From assembly GCF_037975245.1 (NCBI RefSeq), contig NC_092576.1:39030611-39094610 (forward strand): a stretch of 64,000 nt of DNA, in the 5' to 3' direction. This document shows positions 37,801 through 50,046 of the stretch, piece by piece; the first letter of the stretch is position 1, and every line of letters starts with the position of its first letter. The position numbers and the translations under genes were made by a program. Source of the DNA: Apostichopus japonicus. Its lineage: Eukaryota > Echinodermata > Holothuroidea > Aspidochirotida > Stichopodidae. The notes beneath the pieces were generated by a model, which saw nothing but the letters and a program-made list of their open reading frames with translations, had not been told where the DNA came from and ran no database searches.

Positions 37801-40350
37801 ACATTGTTCAGTATGTTCATTGAATGGTACAAATATCAGTAGGTTTATCCAAAGAAAGGCCTATGTACAGTAGTTCATATAGTGTAGTTGGCCTAAGGAA
37901 ATGTCATTTAACTGGTAATAGTGAGGGTGTGAAGGCAGCACACACCATATTGTGTGGTGTGAAGCTTTGCCACATACTCTTTACTAATGCTGTTAGTGGC
38001 TGAATCTTATTTTATAATACTTACTTAAGACTTCACTAGTGGCCTATAGCCAATTGATCAGAAGACTTAGAGGAACACATTCATTACTCAATATTGATAT
38101 ATAAATGTACTTTATAGGTTTCACTTAGTAGTAAGAGTGTTACAATATTTCCAGAAATATCCCTAATATGTACAGTTAAGCAATCAACCACCCATCACAA
38201 CCTCCCACCCCCCCACCCTTAACCTAGTTCAGTTATAGGACATTGTTCAGTATGTTCATTGAATGGTACAAATATCAGTAGGTTTATCCAAAGAAAGGCC
38301 TATGTACAGTAGTTCATATAGTGTAGTTGGCCTAAGGAAATGTCATTTAACTGGTAATAGTGAGGGTGTGAAGGCAGCACACACCATATTGTGTGGTGTG
38401 AAGCTTTGCCACATACTCTTTACTAATGCTGTTAGTGGCTGAATCTTATTTTATAATACTTACTTAAGACTTCACTAGTGGCCTATAGCCAATTGATCAG
38501 AAGACTTAGAGGAACACATTCATTACTCAATATTGATATAAATGTAATTTATAGGTTTCACTTAGTAGTAAGAGTGTTACAATATTTCCAGAAATAACTA
38601 ATATGTACAGTTAAGTAATCAACCACCCATCACAACCTCCCACCTCCCTCCCCCCCCCCGCCCTTAACCTAGTTCAGTTATAGGATATTGTTCAGTATGT
38701 TCATTGAATGGTACAAATATCAGTAGGTTTATCCAAAGAAAGGCCTATGTACAGTAGTTCATATAATGTAGTTGGCCTAAGGAAATGTCATTTAACTGGT
38801 AATAGTGAGGGTGTGAAGGCAGCACACCCCATATTGTGTGGTGTGAAGCTTTGCCACATACTCTACTAATGCTGTTAGTGGCTGAATCTTATTTTAAAAT
38901 ACATACTTAAGACTTCACTAGTGGCCTATAGCCAATTGATCAGTAGACTATATGAGGAACACATTCATTACTCAATATTGATATATAAATATACTTTATA
39001 GGTTTCACTTAGTAGTAAGAGTGTTACAATATTTCCAGAAATATCCCTAATATGTACAGTTAAGTAATCAACCACCCATCACAACCTCCCACCCCCCCCT
39101 GCCCTTAACCCAGTTCAGTTATAGGACATTGTTCAGTATGTTCATTGAATGGTACAAATATCAGTAGGTTTATCCAAAGAAAGGCCTATGTACAGTAGTT
39201 CATATAGTGTAGTTGGCCTAAGGAAATGTCATTTAACTGGTAATAGTGAGGGTGTGAAGGCAGCACACACCATATTGTGTGGTGTGAAGCTTTGCCACAT
39301 ACTCTTTACTAATGCTGTTAGTGGCTGAATCTTATTTTATAATACTTACTTAAGACTTCACTAGTGGCCTATAGCCAATTGATCAGAAGACTTAGAGGAA
39401 CACATTCATTACTCAATATTGATATATAAATGTACTTTATAGGTTTCACTTAGTAGTAAGAGTGTTACAATATTTCCAGAAATATCCCTAATATGTACAG
39501 TTAAGCAATCAACCACCCATCACAACCTCCCACCCCCCCACCCTTAACCTAGTTCAGTTATAGGACATTGTTCAGTATGTTCATTGAATGGTACAAATAT
39601 CAGTAGGTTTATCCAAAGAAAGGCCTATGTACAGTAGTTCATATAGTGTAGTTGGCCTAAGGAAATGTCATTTAACTGGTAATAGTGAGGGTGTGAAGGC
39701 AGCACACACCATATTGTGTGGTGTGAAGCTTTGCCACATACTCTTTACTAATGCTGTTAGTGGCTGAATCTTATTTTATAATACTTACTTAAGACTTCAC
39801 TAGCTGCCTATAGCCAATTGATCAGAAGACTTAGAGGAACACATTCATTACTCAATATTGATATAAATGTAATTTATAGGTTTCACTTAGTAGTAAGAGT
39901 GTTACAATATTTCCAGAAATAACTAATATGTACAGTTAAGTAATCAACCACCCATCACAACCTCCCACCTCCCTCCCCCCCCCCCCCCGCCCTTAACCTA
40001 GTTCAGTTATAGGATATTGTTCAGTATGTTCATTGAATGGTACAAATATCAGTAGGTTTATCCAAAGAAAGGCCTATGTACAGTAGTTCATATAATGTAG
40101 TTGGCCTAAGGAAATGTCATTTAACTGGTAATAGTGAGGGTGTGAAGGCAGCACACACCATATTGTGTGGTGTGAAGCTTTGCCACATACTCTTTACTAA
40201 TGCTGTTAGTGGCTGAATCTTATTTTATAATACTTACTTAAGACTTCACTAGTGGCCTATAGCCAATTGATCAGTAGACTATATGAGGAACACATTCATT
40301 ACTCAATATTGATATATAAATGTACTTTATAGGTTTCACTTAGTAGTGAG
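34830..40350. repeat. Satellite array, about 440-bp unit, 13 copies
   Basis: The marker CAGCACACACCATATTGTGT recurs near 34842, 35288, 35738, 36180, 36618, 37058, 37498, 37936, 38375, 38819, 39260, 39700 and 40149 (period 439-450; length changes come mainly from a poly-C run). Units from 36.2 to 38.4 kb are almost identical; the first and last are diverged. A variant pair (ACTCTACTAATG, TTTTAAAATACATAC) occurs at 35.74-35.9 kb and again at 38.8-38.95 kb, a higher-order duplication. Each unit has a CACACCATATTGTGTGGTGT hairpin. No coding frame survives. Confidence 0.97.
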
Positions 40351-42031
40351 AATGTTACTACAGGTATATTTGACAAAATCACTATTATGTACAGTGAAGT
40401 AATTACCCCTCAACCCATTACAGTTGTATGCTGTAATACAGTAGGTTCATTGAAATGTACAATATCAACAGGCCTAATTAAAGTGTAGTCTAGGACATTT
40501 AAATGTAATTTGCAATATTAAGTGACTGTTATTTGTGAGCGTGTCATATAATTTGGTGTGAAGCTTTGCCACATGCTTTCTTGCAGTCAATAGCTGAAAA
40601 TTATAATTGTGGTTAGTGTAAAGTAAGCCTTTTTCACATTGAAGGTATGTCATTATGCCAATTCCCATTTCCAGCAACAATATTGTACAGGTAGCCATGT
40701 ACTGTTGATTTCAGAGTTCAAGGTTTTCATGTAAGAAATTGAAGTCTTTCATTGAATTATGAGGTAATATTTTGTGAAAGCACCATGTTCCTAGTATAGA
40801 CACTTCCCCCACCCCCTCCCTCTACGTTTTACTCCTTTCCCTCATGTTTCAGTTACATTTGAATATACAAGTACATCATCTAGACTAAGATTACCGTTAA
40901 TTATGTATTTCAGCAGGCCAAACCCAGGGAGCATTATCCATTTAATGTTTAGGCTTATTAGGAGATTACGGTACAGTACGTCGTTGTGTAAGTGAGAGTG
41001 CTAAGACAGCATGTACCACTTATGTAGTGAAAAGAAAGTTTTACCACACACTTTTTACTATCATATTCAGTGGTTAATTATAGGCTTATTGTGCTTTGCA
41101 CATTGAAGAAATTATGATATTGTTGCCAGACCTCTATGATTTGCTAAATGAAAGCAATCAGTATTCACTTGCACTCAGCATGACTGGCCTTTCACACCCC
41201 TTCTACTGACACACATTCCCACCCTGTCCACACCATTGTGTAATGTGGTTTACTGCACTAAGTAAGCAACCACAAAGTTTGTGCTTGACAGCACATTGGT
41301 GATTTGTCAAAATAACAGACCTTTTCCAAAGCTCCTCAAATGCTAGTATCCCAGTGGTCATGTTTCAAGTTCACACCTTTTCTTTAATCATTGGACATTC
41401 AGTATCTCAATAATGATGATTGTTCTAAAGTAGAATTTCCTACTTGACATTGTTTGTTATTAGAGCGTACTGCAGACACTTGATATCCATGTGAAGAATC
41501 AGTTCTTTTGACTTGGTGGGAAGGATTGGTATTTATCAATTCCTAAATCAAGTCCATTAGTTGCACTCAACTCTTCGAGTCATCATCATCATATTTGTTC
41601 TTATCCATTTTTACATTTGACTGTACTAAAGAGAGAGGGAAATAGTAAGTGTGCAGTAGACTTTTTAATTTTTATTAACTGTTCCATTTATTTTTTTCAT
41701 ACTACCTTGGAGGAGCACCTTTACTTCAATTTTGTTTTCAATTTTCTCTTACTGTACAAACACCATATTTATCATGTTCCACTTGTTGTTAAAAGTTTGA
41801 TTTTTGAAAAGTCAGCTTGTACTGTATTGTTCAGGGTATTGAAGGGGTTATTATTCAAGTAGTGCCATTATTTCTTTAATTCCCTTTCTTTGGGCCACTT
41901 CCCTGTTATGCAAGTTACCTAAGGCGTCTAGCATTTAAAAAAAATATTCACAGAAGAAAATTTGTGTATTTTTACCTTCAAAAGAGTTCTTTCATTACTA
42001 TAACAAGAGGTTCAACCCCCCACTATTTAGT
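40351..42031. other. Spacer between satellite and large ORF
   Basis: It starts with a decayed extension of the satellite (GTGTGAAGCTTTGCCACAT near 40554 and similar words near 41020-41060) and is otherwise unique AT-rich sequence. A promoter or upstream exon of the 42032 ORF could be here, but I cannot point to one. Confidence 0.5.
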
Positions 42032-45000
42032 ATGGCAGATCCCTACCATCACTTCCTCAATTTTAACAATTCTTGTGCTATTGATAGCTTTCTAGAACTG
42101 GCTCAGTTTACCTTTTTTCATGATCTTTGCTCGAAGGAGAAAGGTGAACTCCTGTCATTAGTTGCAAACTCATGTGCCTTACGACATGATGCCGGCAAAA
42201 ACATGTCAAAGAAACTTCTCTTTGACATTAGAGAGGCTGTATGGAAGTGGATAGAGAGCAACTGTCCATCTTTTGCTGGAAGGACATCCAATGCTTCTTT
42301 TGAAGAAATTTTAGATCATATTTGTACAACTTCAGATGAGAGTGATTTATTTTCTGTTAAGTCATCATGTCGTTACATTTGTTCCACACCTGGGTGCAAT
42401 GCTTTTAAAGTACGTGAGAAGAGAGAATGTCCAGTATATGTGTTTCAGCCTGAATTGAATGATCATAATAATGACATGGGAGCTACTTTATCAAGTATGT
42501 TTTCTAACCCCCCAAGTAGTAACCGAAAATGTGATACTTGTCAAGTTAGATCACTTGAATGTAGCAGTCGAGACAATTTTGTTAGACTTCCTGAGTATCT
42601 CTTTGTAAGAGTTCCAACTGTTAATAGGAATATTGGTGGGATACAGCAATTGGTTGTGATGGATGGCATTATTGTTCCAGAAGTTATTGACTTTGCTAAT
42701 GGTCAGAAGTACATTTTGAGAGGTGCAGTTAGGGGTATTGGGAGGCATTTTACTACTGCTGTTAAGATTGATGACAAATTTGTGCACATTGATGGCAATG
42801 ACACAAACATATTGACAGCACCATCACTGACACAGCTTGCAAATGCTGTGAAGCAGCAATATTACAGTTCTGTGACTAAAGCACCCAAAGAACACCATAG
42901 TGATGTCCATTCCTATCAAACTAAATCCATTGATGGATATTTTTTGTTTATGTTTAGTAAGGATTCTTCCATGAAATACCTTTCACCCCCTTTGAATGTA
43001 TCTCATGCAGAGACTAGTTCTTCTAGCACAGAAGTTATAAGGGAAACATTTATTGAAAGTTCATGTGTACCAAATATCCCAGTGAGGAATTCATATCAGC
43101 TTTTGACTGATGAAGCTGAAACATCCCATGAGACTGTAGCAAGCCAGATAATTCAAGTGACTCCAGTGCGAGCCCATACTACTAATTGTGCCAAAGAAAA
43201 GACTAAACGGAAACTGCTTCCGTCTTCACCCCCTCCGAGTAAGAAAATTAACTCCAGTAGTAAGAAACTTAACTCCAGTAGTAAGAAATGTATTCTCAAG
43301 CTTGAAAATGTTACAAAGGGCTGTGATCCAAAAGTCACATTAAAATCTAAGAATGTATCAGACTCGGATAATGCCTCTATACCGCTGAATGATATCACCA
43401 ATGTCACTCAGCAAAAAGGCCCCTCCGTTCAGTTTTGTGATTACGTTGTTATTCAGAATGGAAGGTTGTTTGTAGATATTCAATTATTGAACAGTATGAA
43501 TTTGTTAGGCAAACAGTGGAAACGTTCTAGGCTGCTTAACAGAGTTAAATATTATGGTTTTGACAGTACAACAGAAGTTATAGACATTAACTGTATAAAT
43601 TTCATTTCTCTCAAAGTATTTATTGTTTTACTTTTCAAGTCTAACTTTTGTGAACAAACTCTCCGTCAAAATACTTGCACAGAGATCCTAACGTTATTAA
43701 ACAAGGCTGCCATGGCAAACAATACTAGTAAATGGGCATCTTTTTCAGTTCACACAGAGCTAGATGAAAATCAGCTTTATGTTGAAATGAATGATTTGTA
43801 TAGTTTGCTTGATGTTAAAACCAAAAGGATTAGACCGCTATTGCCGGGGCTTAAACGACTTGCATTGAGTGATGACCATTTTATATTTGAGAAAAAAAAT
43901 GCACGGAGCCACATTTCATTTGAAGCATTTACTGCGGTATTACTTACACATCTCAGTATAAGTAAACAAAAGTTACTTAAGCCAACTGCAGATATTCTGA
44001 ACAGACTTGAAATTTATTTTTTACAAAATTTTGATAATATACAAAAGGACTTTCATTGTAAAATGTTGAGGGACAGAAACCAACCTGCATGGGCATCCAA
44101 GCAGAATTTAAGTTCGCCAAATGATGACACAGACTCAGAGAAAGTTTGTAAAGTAAATGCAGGAACCAAATTATCTAGAGGCAGAAGTACTGCTGATATT
44201 ATCTCTCCTTCTACAGGTACTAACTTAAAATATAATAAAACAATGAAGAGAAGGCTAAAACAACAGCACCTCTCTCTGCAGCAAATTGCATCCGTTATTC
44301 ACAAGGGCGATAAAGATTCCCTCAAACAAGCTATTGTATATGATATAAACCAAAATAAGTCTCCTAGTTCTCATGAAGTTGAATGGAGTGGTCAAGTTAA
44401 CAGGGATGATTTGGTTGATATTTTAAAGGGAGTTCCCTCTGTAAATTTGAAGTACGATAATTTCTTTGATGAAATTGCTTGTGACCATGTAAGTAAGAAA
44501 TTCCGTTTAAGTGCTAGAGAAGTGATATCTATAATAGATAAGAACAATGCAAATTCCATTGTCAAAAACTTAAGGAAAAGTTTGCCCCTGTTTTTTGATG
44601 ATGCTAAAACAATGCAAACTGAGTGGAAACAATTGAAACATGAATTTAATGTTATTTTGAGACCACAGCCTCTGTCAAATTATTGCAAAAGTGGATATCG
44701 AATTGATCCACAGAGACTAGTTCACTGTTTACGTCATTTGTATTTTTTCTTACCAGAATGTGAATGGTGGAAGGTGTGGGGAGATGGTAGGGAAATTGGG
44801 GGTGAGAAAAGTTGTAGCATTGCCTTGTCATGTATAAACAATAATATGGTATTACATGGCCTGCAGTTTCATAGCCCTTCAGAAATATGGCCACTTTGTA
44901 TTCGTTATGGGGGTGATGGGCGGTGGAGTCTAGAGGATGCAATCGGCACAGAAGTAGGTGAACCAGGATGGCTTAATGACTGGATAAGAAAGGAGCAATC

Positions 45001-46951
45001 AACTAACAGTTGCTTGTTCTTTTTAACAGGTGATTCAATGTTTCTTGATGCTGTTCATGGAATGAAAGGAGAATTTGCCCCCAACAAAACAAATGGTTTT
45101 AACATGTATTCCACTGACAGTAAAGAACAACAGCATGAAACATGTCCACATACTGGTTTTCGGTCTGGTCTCAGTAAAAACATTAATCGTACACTTGATC
45201 ACTCTTTACTTGACAGCATCCCACTTAAAAGAACAGTATTTTGTATTGACCATGCATGTACCAGAATTGTTGAAAAATTATTAGAACTGAAAATAAAATC
45301 TCTCTGTTCAAAAAAGAGTGTCGCTGGAGAAGGCAGTGGAAAAGGTTATTTTATTTCAAAGGTAGAGAGATTAAAACAAAATATGGCAGAGCGCTGTGTT
45401 GCTAAAGGTGAAAGAATCGATTGCAATCCAGATGGTACACTTAAAGAAAAAATTAGTCTGAATAAAATTGATGCTCATGCTCTACTTTTACCCTGCTATG
45501 AAGGGTGCTGTTATGGACCATTATTGGAAGGTGTTTCTTCTGACCATGTGACTTTTGATATTGATGTGGTTTTGCAAAAAGCTCTTGGGTTTAGTTCTTC
45601 AGAAACAGAATTAAAAGTTGAGACTGCACTTTGGAATTGCATGTCGAAAGTTACATTTCTCTTGAGAGACTCAGATCCAGTTCCCACCTTAAAACCAGGG
45701 TCACTTGAAACATCTTTAGATGAAAATGATTACTATTGGGGTATGTCTGCAGATAAAGTAGATGAATGTATATTGAATCTTGATTTGTTTCATAAGTTAT
45801 TTGTCCTCTTGTATGGTGGAAATAAGTTAACTCCATACATGATCAAAATAATTGACATTACTGGTTGTTTGTTAAGAAGCCTTCCAGTCACAACCCTAAT
45901 GCGTTTTTCAACTGAAGGTGGTGAACACTTGCATTATACAGATGGTACATATTTCCATCAGCATACCCAGAAAGGTGGAGCAGGCAAGACTGAGGACCCC
46001 ATTTATGCAATTTTGTGCCACAAGTATCGACTTCTGAAATCTCGACTTATTAAATATTCAACAAATTCTGAAGCTCAATATGCAAAAGCTGGTAGGGATT
46101 TTCTGGACTGGGTTGATGAGGAATTAGAACACCATGCTTCCAATATGGCCTCAGAAAACCGTATTTCATGCACTCCTCAATTGGAAAGTCGTAGCCCTGT
46201 TTATAATTTCTATTTTGTAGGTAGAGTACCAGCAGTATTATTCAAAAACTCAGCAATTTCTAGTAAGGATGCTTTAGTTAAGAAATTAAGAGACTGCAAG
46301 TCACGGGTTTTGGACCTAACTGTTGACCAATTACCAAAGCGGTCTCATCATAGGAAGATCATTATGCTGACACAGCAGTCTCTGTGTCACCAAAAGAACC
46401 CACCTAAATCACTTATTATGGCATGCAAACGAGGTTGGCCAATTGTTAATGTTGCTTTTGCCTTGCAGTATGTAAATGATCCCTTCTCAGACATAAACTC
46501 ATTCATGTTAGATATAAAAAACATACAAAGTCACCCATTTGTACGACTTTCAAGACCATTTTCATCTCAAAGCAGCAAGCACAGGAAATCACATGTAGTA
46601 ACCAAATACAAAAATATGCTAAGAAAGAAAGCCAAGGTAAATGTAAGAAGACATCACAAAAAGAAGAAGTCAGGTTTAGTGAAACCAGGTTCCTCATTTG
46701 CCCTTTTTGTCTATGATGCTAGTAAAACTCTAACAGGGGAACAATTAAGACTACCAATACGTGACCGACAGTGTCTCATTTCTAAGAAGTGGAGGGAGCT
46801 TACAATTGAAGAAAAGGCAATGTATGCATTTAAAGCAAGGGAGAGATATTATAAAACTCTTAAGAATCAACTTCCCAATGTTTCAGATGCGATGAAGTCA
46901 CAGTCCTTTCCACTTTCATATGAAAGAAAGAAATCATTTAAACACATATAG
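42032..46951 (+). CDS. Giant intronless ORF: USP-like protease head, putative DDE/RNase H core, HMG-box tail
   Basis: 1639 residues without an intron. Residues 1-270 resemble a C19 ubiquitin-specific protease: Cys box NNSCAIDSFLE with C15, a CxxxC/CxxC zinc pattern (C113, C117, C122, C133, C167, C170, C177), and a His box YILRGAVRGIGRHFTTAV (H239) followed by HIDG (D254). Residues about 370-450 are Ser/Lys-rich linker. The central part carries WGDGREIGG (D918), FFLTGDSMFLDAV (D1001, D1006), a conserved-looking IPLKRTVFCIDHACTRIVEKL helix and TEGGEHLHYTDG (E1298), spacing that would suit an RNase H/DDE recombinase; this is inference. A basic stretch (RRHHKKKKSG) leads to an HMG box (about 1551-1618; SSFALFVYDASK, KKWRELTIEEKAMYAFKA). 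The frame is intact, suggesting recent activity or domestication. No TIRs were found, as both sides are satellites. Confidence 0.75.
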   Translation: MADPYHHFLNFNNSCAIDSFLELAQFTFFHDLCSKEKGELLSLVANSCALRHDAGKNMSKKLLFDIREAVWKWIESNCPSFAGRTSNASFEEILDHICTTSDESDLFSVKSSCRYICSTPGCNAFKVREKRECPVYVFQPELNDHNNDMGATLSSMFSNPPSSNRKCDTCQVRSLECSSRDNFVRLPEYLFVRVPTVNRNIGGIQQLVVMDGIIVPEVIDFANGQKYILRGAVRGIGRHFTTAVKIDDKFVHIDGNDTNILTAPSLTQLANAVKQQYYSSVTKAPKEHHSDVHSYQTKSIDGYFLFMFSKDSSMKYLSPPLNVSHAETSSSSTEVIRETFIESSCVPNIPVRNSYQLLTDEAETSHETVASQIIQVTPVRAHTTNCAKEKTKRKLLPSSPPPSKKINSSSKKLNSSSKKCILKLENVTKGCDPKVTLKSKNVSDSDNASIPLNDITNVTQQKGPSVQFCDYVVIQNGRLFVDIQLLNSMNLLGKQWKRSRLLNRVKYYGFDSTTEVIDINCINFISLKVFIVLLFKSNFCEQTLRQNTCTEILTLLNKAAMANNTSKWASFSVHTELDENQLYVEMNDLYSLLDVKTKRIRPLLPGLKRLALSDDHFIFEKKNARSHISFEAFTAVLLTHLSISKQKLLKPTADILNRLEIYFLQNFDNIQKDFHCKMLRDRNQPAWASKQNLSSPNDDTDSEKVCKVNAGTKLSRGRSTADIISPSTGTNLKYNKTMKRRLKQQHLSLQQIASVIHKGDKDSLKQAIVYDINQNKSPSSHEVEWSGQVNRDDLVDILKGVPSVNLKYDNFFDEIACDHVSKKFRLSAREVISIIDKNNANSIVKNLRKSLPLFFDDAKTMQTEWKQLKHEFNVILRPQPLSNYCKSGYRIDPQRLVHCLRHLYFFLPECEWWKVWGDGREIGGEKSCSIALSCINNNMVLHGLQFHSPSEIWPLCIRYGGDGRWSLEDAIGTEVGEPGWLNDWIRKEQSTNSCLFFLTGDSMFLDAVHGMKGEFAPNKTNGFNMYSTDSKEQQHETCPHTGFRSGLSKNINRTLDHSLLDSIPLKRTVFCIDHACTRIVEKLLELKIKSLCSKKSVAGEGSGKGYFISKVERLKQNMAERCVAKGERIDCNPDGTLKEKISLNKIDAHALLLPCYEGCCYGPLLEGVSSDHVTFDIDVVLQKALGFSSSETELKVETALWNCMSKVTFLLRDSDPVPTLKPGSLETSLDENDYYWGMSADKVDECILNLDLFHKLFVLLYGGNKLTPYMIKIIDITGCLLRSLPVTTLMRFSTEGGEHLHYTDGTYFHQHTQKGGAGKTEDPIYAILCHKYRLLKSRLIKYSTNSEAQYAKAGRDFLDWVDEELEHHASNMASENRISCTPQLESRSPVYNFYFVGRVPAVLFKNSAISSKDALVKKLRDCKSRVLDLTVDQLPKRSHHRKIIMLTQQSLCHQKNPPKSLIMACKRGWPIVNVAFALQYVNDPFSDINSFMLDIKNIQSHPFVRLSRPFSSQSSKHRKSHVVTKYKNMLRKKAKVNVRRHHKKKKSGLVKPGSSFALFVYDASKTLTGEQLRLPIRDRQCLISKKWRELTIEEKAMYAFKARERYYKTLKNQLPNVSDAMKSQSFPLSYERKKSFKHI

Positions 46952-47036
46952 TACATGTACAGTATCACACTGGACTTTTGATTGTAGCGACGATAGTGGT
47001 GTCATAAGTACTGTATATCAGTTGCCATACCAGGAT

Positions 47037-50000
47037 ACTTATTAATTTTTATACATATTCTGTGCTGTTCTTTATTGGTGCTTCCTCCATATATAATATG
47101 TGACCAAACAATGACTGGCGACAACCGCCTTTCAATAGCTTGGTACAGTATAACGGGTGGTGACCTCTGCCTCTTCATTATACTTGATGTTATTAGTACA
47201 TTGTACTGATTAATATTTATACATATTCTGTGCTGTTCTTTATTGGTGCTTCCTCCATATATAATATGTGACCAAACAATGACTGGCGACAACCGCCTTT
47301 CAATAGCTTGGTACAGTATAACGGGTGGTGACCTCTGCCTCTTCATTATACTTGATGTTATTAGTACATTGTACTGATTAATATTTATACATATTCTGTG
47401 CTGTTCTTTATTGGTGCTTCCTCCATATATAATATGTGACCAAACCATGACTGTCGACAACCGCCTTTCAAGAGCTTGGTACAGTATAACGGGTGGTGAC
47501 CTCTGCCTCTTCATTATACTTGATGTTATTAGTACATTGTACTGATTAATATTTATACATATTCTGTGCTGTTCTTTATTGGTGCTTCCTCCATATATAA
47601 TATGTGACCAAACAATGACTGGCGACAACCGCCTTTCAAGAGCTTGGTACAGTATAACGGGTGGTGACCTCTGCCTCTTCATTATACTTGATGTTATTAG
47701 TACATTGTACTGATTAATATTTATACATATTCTGTGCTGTTCTTTATTGGTGCTTCCTCCATATATAATATGTGACCAAACATTGACTGGCGACAACCGC
47801 CTTTCAAGAGCTTGGTACAGTATAACGGGTGGTGACCTCTGCCTCTTCATTATACTTGATGTTATTAGTACATTGTACTGATTAATATTTATACATATTC
47901 TGTACTGTTCTTTATTGGTGCTTCCTCCATATATAATATGTGACCAAACAATGACTGGCGACAACCGCCTTTCAAGAGCTTGGTACAGTATAACGGGTGG
48001 TGACCTCTGCCTCTTCATTATACTTGATGTTATTAGTACATTGTACTGATTAATATTTATACATATTCTGTGCTGTTCTTTATTGGTGCTTCCTCCATAT
48101 ATAATATGTGACCAAACAATGACTGGCGACAACCGCCTTTCAAGAGCTTGGTACAGTATAACGGGTGGTGACCTCTGCCTCTTCATTATACTTGATGTTA
48201 TTAGTACATTGTACTGATTAATATTTATACATATTCTGTGCTGTTCTTTATTGGTGCTTCCTCCATATATAATATGTGACCAAACAATGACTGGCGACAA
48301 CCGCCTTTCAATAGCTTGGTACAGTATAACGGGTGGTGACCTCTGCCTCTTCATTATACTTGATGTTATTAGTACATTGTACTGATTAATATTTATACAT
48401 ATTCTGTGCTGTTCTTTATTGGTGCTTCCTCCATATATAATATGTGACCAAACAATGACTGGCGACAATCGCCTTTCAAGAGCTTGGTACAGTATAACGG
48501 GTGGTGACCTCTGCCTCTTCATTATACTTGATGTTATTAGTACATTGTACTGATTAATATTTATACATATTCTGTGCTGTTCTTTATTGGTGCTTCCTCC
48601 ATATATAATATGTGACCAAACAATGACTGGCGACAACCGCCTTTCAAGAGCTTGGTACAGTATAACGGGTGGTGACCTCTGCCTCTTCATTATACTTGAT
48701 GTTATTAGTACATTGTACTGATTAATATTTATACATATTCTGTGCTGTTCTTTATTGGTGCTTCCTCCATATATAATATGTGACCAAACAATGACTGGCG
48801 ACAACCGCCTTTCAAGAGCTTGGTACAGTATAACGGGTGGTGACCTCTGCCTCTTCATTATACTTGATGTTATTAGTACATTGTACTGATTAATATTTAT
48901 ACATATTCTGTGCTGTTCTTTATTGGTGCTTCCTCCATATATAATATGTGACCAAACATTGACTGGCGACAACCGCCTTTCAAGAGCTTGGTACAGTATA
49001 ACGGGTGGTGACCTCTGCCTCTTCATTATACTTGATGTTATTAGTACATTGTACTGATTAATATTTATACATATTCTGTGCTGTTCTTTATTGGTGCTTC
49101 CTCCATATATAATATGTGACCAAACAATGACTGGCGACAACCGCCTTTCAAGAGCTTGGTACAGTATAACGGGTGGTGACCTCTGCCTCTTCATTATACT
49201 TGATGTTATTAGTACATTGTACTGATTAATATTTATACATATTCTGTGCTATTCTTTATTGGTGCTTCCTCCATATATAATATGTGACCAAACAGTGACT
49301 GGCGACAACCGCCTTTCAAGAGCTTGGTACAGTATAACGGGTGGTGACCTCTGCCTCTTCATTATACTTGATGTTATTAGTACATTGTACTGATTAATAT
49401 TTATACATATTCTGTGCTGTTCTTTATTGGTGCTTCCTCCATATATAATATGTGACCAAACAATGACTGGCGACAACCGCCTTTCAATAGCTTGGTACAG
49501 TATAACGGGTGGTGACCTCTGCCTCTTCATTATACTTGATGTTATTAGTACATTGTACTGATTAATATTTATTCATATTCTGTGCTGTTCTTTATTGGTG
49601 CTTCCTCCATATATAATATGTGACCAAACATTGACTGGCGACAACCGCCTTTCAAGAGCTTGGTACAGTATAACGGGTGGTGACCTCTGCCTCTTCATTA
49701 TACTTGATGTTATTAGTACATTGTACTGATTAATATTTATACATATTTTGTTCTCTTCTTTAAGGGTGCTTCCTCCATAATATGTGACCAAACAAAATGA
49801 CTGGCGACAACCGCCTTTCAAGAGCTTGGTACAGTATAACGGGTGGTGACCTCTGCCTCTTCATTATACTTGATGTTATTAGTACATTGTACTGATTAAT
49901 ATTTATACATATTTTGTTCTCTTCTTTAAGGGTGCTTCCTCCATAATATGTGACCAAACAAAATGACTGGCGACAACCGCCTTTCAAGAGCTTGGTACAG

Positions 50001-50046
50001 TATTAATAAGGTGGTGACCTTTGCCTCTTCATTATACTTGATATAT
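47037..50046. repeat. Satellite array, 168-bp unit, about 17-18 copies
   Basis: CTGATTAATATTTATACATA recurs every 168 bp from 47207 to about 49727; the last two units are 166 bp. Copies are nearly identical, differing at a few hot positions (AATG/ATTG/AGTG before ACTGGCGAC; CAAGAGC/CAATAGC). As 168 is a multiple of three, one minus frame stays open for 730 codons (47002-49194) with a 56-residue repeat (MKRQRSPPVILYQALERRLS start). Most between-unit differences change the amino acid, so this looks like a chance frame. Confidence 0.95.

Noticed and set aside
34830-40350. CRISPR-like array
   Set aside because: Repeat units are continuous 440-bp satellites without unique spacers, in eukaryotic DNA.
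47002-49987. A 730-residue repetitive protein and its shorter relatives
   Set aside because: Follows from a 168-bp satellite unit being a multiple of three; differences between units are mostly nonsynonymous. Kept only as a finding.
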